7,781 nucleotides of DNA from an uncultured bacterium. GTDB taxonomy: Bacteria > Hydrogenedentota > Hydrogenedentia > Hydrogenedentales > JAEUWI01. Below the pieces are notes generated by a model. It searched no databases and was not told where the DNA came from. It worked only from the letters and a program-made list of their open reading frames with translations. Location: contig CALAXS010000792.1 of assembly GCA_937895305.1 (NCBI GenBank), positions 1-7,781 on the forward strand. Reading direction: 5' to 3'. Made by a program: the position numbers and the translations under genes. Below, piece by piece: positions 6,123 through 7,781 of this stretch (position 1 is its first letter; each line of letters begins with the position of its first letter).

Positions 6123-7577
6123 ATGACAGAACGTAGTCAGAGCCAGGGACGCACCAAGCGCCCCGCAAAGCGGACTCAGAACCGCCCACAAAATCGTCAT
6201 ACTGGCGGTGCTAGCAACAACAACAGAAGTGGTGGTCCACAACGTCGGTATAACAATACCCGTCGTCCACCCAAGGTTCTGGACGTTGAACATGAAGAAA
6301 TACCGGAAGTAGGTGATGGCCCGGAGATTGCCATAAATGATCTGAAGGCCATGCCCATCGCCGAGCTGCACAAGACGGCAGAAGAGCTGGAAATCGAAGA
6401 GCTGGGCGGCTTGAAAAAGCAGGATCTTATTTTTGAGATACTACAACACAGCATCAAGAATGCAGGTTCCATAATTGGTGAAGGCACCATGGAAATCCTG
6501 CCGGACGGATTCGGTTTCCTCCGCTCTCCCGATTATTCTTACTTGCCGGGCCCCGATGATATTTATGTGTCCCCTTCCCAGATTCGCAAGTTCGCGCTGC
6601 GCACGGGTGACAGTATTCGTGGTCAGGTACGCCCCCCTAAAGAAGGGGAACGTTATTTTGCCTTGCTGAAGGTGGATTCCATTAATGGTGACAGTCCTGA
6701 AGTGGCCCATTCGCGAATTTTGTTCGAAGACTTAACCCCGTTGCACCCTGACGAGAAATTGAATCTGGAAGTGGGACAGAAGGAAGTGGCTACCCGCGTG
6801 ATTGACCTGCTTTCCCCCGTGGGTAAAGGGCAACGTGGATTGATTGTTGCAGCACCTTTCACCGGTAAGACGGTGCTCCTGCAGAAGATTGCAAACGCTA
6901 TTACCACGAACCATCCTGAAGTTTACCTCATCGTGTTGCTCATCGATGAGCGCCCGGAAGAAGTGACCGAGATGCGTCGTTCAGTGAATGGCGAGGTGAT
7001 TGCCTCAACCTTCGACGAACCGCCGGAACGTCATATTCAAGTAGCAGAGATGGTACTGAACAAGGCCAAGCGCCTGGTAGAACACAAAAAAGATGTGGTC
7101 ATTCTCCTAGACTCTATCACCCGCCTGGCTCGTGCCTATAACATTATCATCCCGTCCAGCGGCAAGGTCTTGTCCGGCGGTGTGGAAGCCAATGCACTGC
7201 AGCGGCCCAAACGTTTCTTCGGTGCAGCCCGTAATATCGAAGAGGGTGGCAGCCTGACTATCATGGCTACGGCACTGGTAGAAACAGGTAGTCGCATGGA
7301 CGATGTGATCTTTGAGGAATTCAAAGGTACGGGTAACATGGAAATTCACCTGGACCGTCGCCTCATGGAAAAACGTATCTTCCCCGCTATCGACGTGCAC
7401 AAATCACGGACACGGAAAGAAGAACTCTTGTTGTCGAAAGAAGATCTCGAACGCATCTGGCTTCTCCTGCGCGTACTCTCGCCCCTGGAATTGCCCGAGG
7501 CCGCGGGGATGCTCATCGACAAGCTCAAGAAGACCAAGTCGAACCAGGACTTCCTCGCGCTCATGCAGAAGATGTAG
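6123..7577 (+). CDS. rho: Transcription termination factor Rho
   Basis: Rho is a hexameric ATP-driven RNA helicase that releases RNA from RNA polymerase. The 484-residue protein is about 65 longer than E. coli's 419. Residues 1-51 are a disordered-looking, strongly basic Arg/Asn/Gln-rich tail (about 14 Arg/Lys, one acidic residue), followed by an acidic linker (52-68). The N-terminal Rho helical domain (about 70-110) is followed by the cold-shock-like primary RNA site with DGFGFLR (128-134) and DDIYVSPSQIR (145-155). The ATPase core has P-loop APFTGKT (244-250; Lys249 corresponds to E. coli Lys184), DERPEE (275-280), Walker B ILLD (327-330), SITRLARAYN (331-340), the secondary RNA-site loops SGKVLSGG (346-353) and EFKGTGNM (399-406), and a putative arginine finger Arg431. 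Oddity: Phe246 stands where E. coli has Lys181. Known bicyclomycin-resistance positions (E. coli Met219, Ser266, Gly337) look unchanged. The start is fixed by AAAGGA at 6111-6116. Confidence 0.97.
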   Translation: MTERSQSQGRTKRPAKRTQNRPQNRHTGGASNNNRSGGPQRRYNNTRRPPKVLDVEHEEIPEVGDGPEIAINDLKAMPIAELHKTAEELEIEELGGLKKQDLIFEILQHSIKNAGSIIGEGTMEILPDGFGFLRSPDYSYLPGPDDIYVSPSQIRKFALRTGDSIRGQVRPPKEGERYFALLKVDSINGDSPEVAHSRILFEDLTPLHPDEKLNLEVGQKEVATRVIDLLSPVGKGQRGLIVAAPFTGKTVLLQKIANAITTNHPEVYLIVLLIDERPEEVTEMRRSVNGEVIASTFDEPPERHIQVAEMVLNKAKRLVEHKKDVVILLDSITRLARAYNIIIPSSGKVLSGGVEANALQRPKRFFGAARNIEEGGSLTIMATALVETGSRMDDVIFEEFKGTGNMEIHLDRRLMEKRIFPAIDVHKSRTRKEELLLSKEDLERIWLLLRVLSPLELPEAAGMLIDKLKKTKSNQDFLALMQKM

Positions 7578-7598
7578 TTCCTACCCGATTATTATTCA

Positions 7599-7629
7599 GG
7601 TCGTACCCTTCGGGGTACGGCCTTTTTTT
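7599..7629 (+). terminator. Intrinsic terminator after rho
   Basis: A 10-base-pair stem (7599-7608 with 7613-7622, one T-G wobble) is capped by TTCG closed by C-G, the exceptionally stable C(UUCG)G tetraloop, and is followed at once by seven T (7623-7629). It begins 21 bases after the rho stop. It should end the transcript carrying rho, and perhaps the whole lpxA-rho unit. Confidence 0.93.
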
Positions 7630-7729
7630 ATGGGCTGGGGACAAGTTACTTTTTTATCTTGTCATTCCTGTAGATGTTCAATAATTCGATGACAGAATCG
7701 ATACAACATTTCAAAGTATCACACACATC

Positions 7730-7755
7730 GTCATTCCCGTGAATACGGGAATCCA
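7730..7755 (+). repeat. Second palindromic intergenic repeat, copy B
   Basis: ATTCCCGT (7733-7740) pairs with ACGGGAAT (7745-7752) around GAAT. The 26-base unit, starting GTCATTCCCGTGAA, matches the reverse complement of 2012-2037 at 20 of 26 positions. It is inverted relative to that copy. A C-G pair next to the loop in copy A is replaced by T-A here, which preserves the stem. The rest of 7630-7781 shows no gene. Confidence 0.75.
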
Positions 7756-7781
7756 TGTAAAATCCTGTAACGATATCCTGT

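Noticed and set aside
7660..7676. Further copy of the second palindrome (GTCATTCCTGTAG)
   Set aside because: Only the left half resembles the unit; no pairing arm follows, so it is at most a decayed fragment.

Overview
The window looks like an ordinary chromosomal housekeeping region of a Gram-negative (lipid A-making) bacterium. All genes are on the + strand, and the base composition looks roughly balanced by eye. Five protein genes are recognisable: the end-truncated lpxA (1-782), a Gfo/Idh/MocA-family sugar-nucleotide oxidoreductase resembling GnnA (835-1803), lpxB (2196-3305), polA (3307-6030) and rho (6123-7577). I cannot name the phylum. The oxidoreductase between lpxA and lpxB and the basic, Asn/Arg-rich N-terminal extension of Rho suggest a deltaproteobacterial-type or PVC/Hydrogenedentes-like lineage rather than an enteric. 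That placement is inference.

Layout. Positions 1-1803 hold lpxA, missing only about its first three codons, and the GnnA-like gene 52 bases behind it. A 392-base gap (1804-2195) follows. It contains no credible gene, but it holds copies of three short palindromic or inverted repeat families arranged almost symmetrically. lpxB then starts at a TTG codon, and polA begins one base after the lpxB stop with its Shine-Dalgarno inside lpxB. After a 92-base leader comes rho, closed by a textbook intrinsic terminator with a C(UUCG)G tetraloop. The last 150 bases hold no gene but contain another palindromic repeat, an inverted relative of one in the 1804-2195 island.

How the genes work together. LpxA adds the first acyl chain to the UDP-GlcNAc-type precursor of lipid A, and LpxB later condenses UDP-diacyl-glucosamine with lipid X into the disaccharide. 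The GnnA-like enzyme between them would oxidise the sugar 3-OH so that it can be aminated, giving amide-linked acyl chains, but no partner aminotransferase (GnnB) is in the window. PolA (all three domains apparently active) and Rho serve replication/repair and transcription termination; they share the operon layout rather than a pathway.

I found no defence system, CRISPR array, tRNA, rRNA, transposase gene or other obviously new system. The points most worth a second look are the repeat island inside the lpx cluster, the compensatory change between the two distant palindromes, unusual residues in the LpxA active-site region (His-Arg-Gly replaced by Ser-Ser-Ser), a Phe in the Rho P-loop where E. 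coli has Lys181, and GnnA without GnnB.
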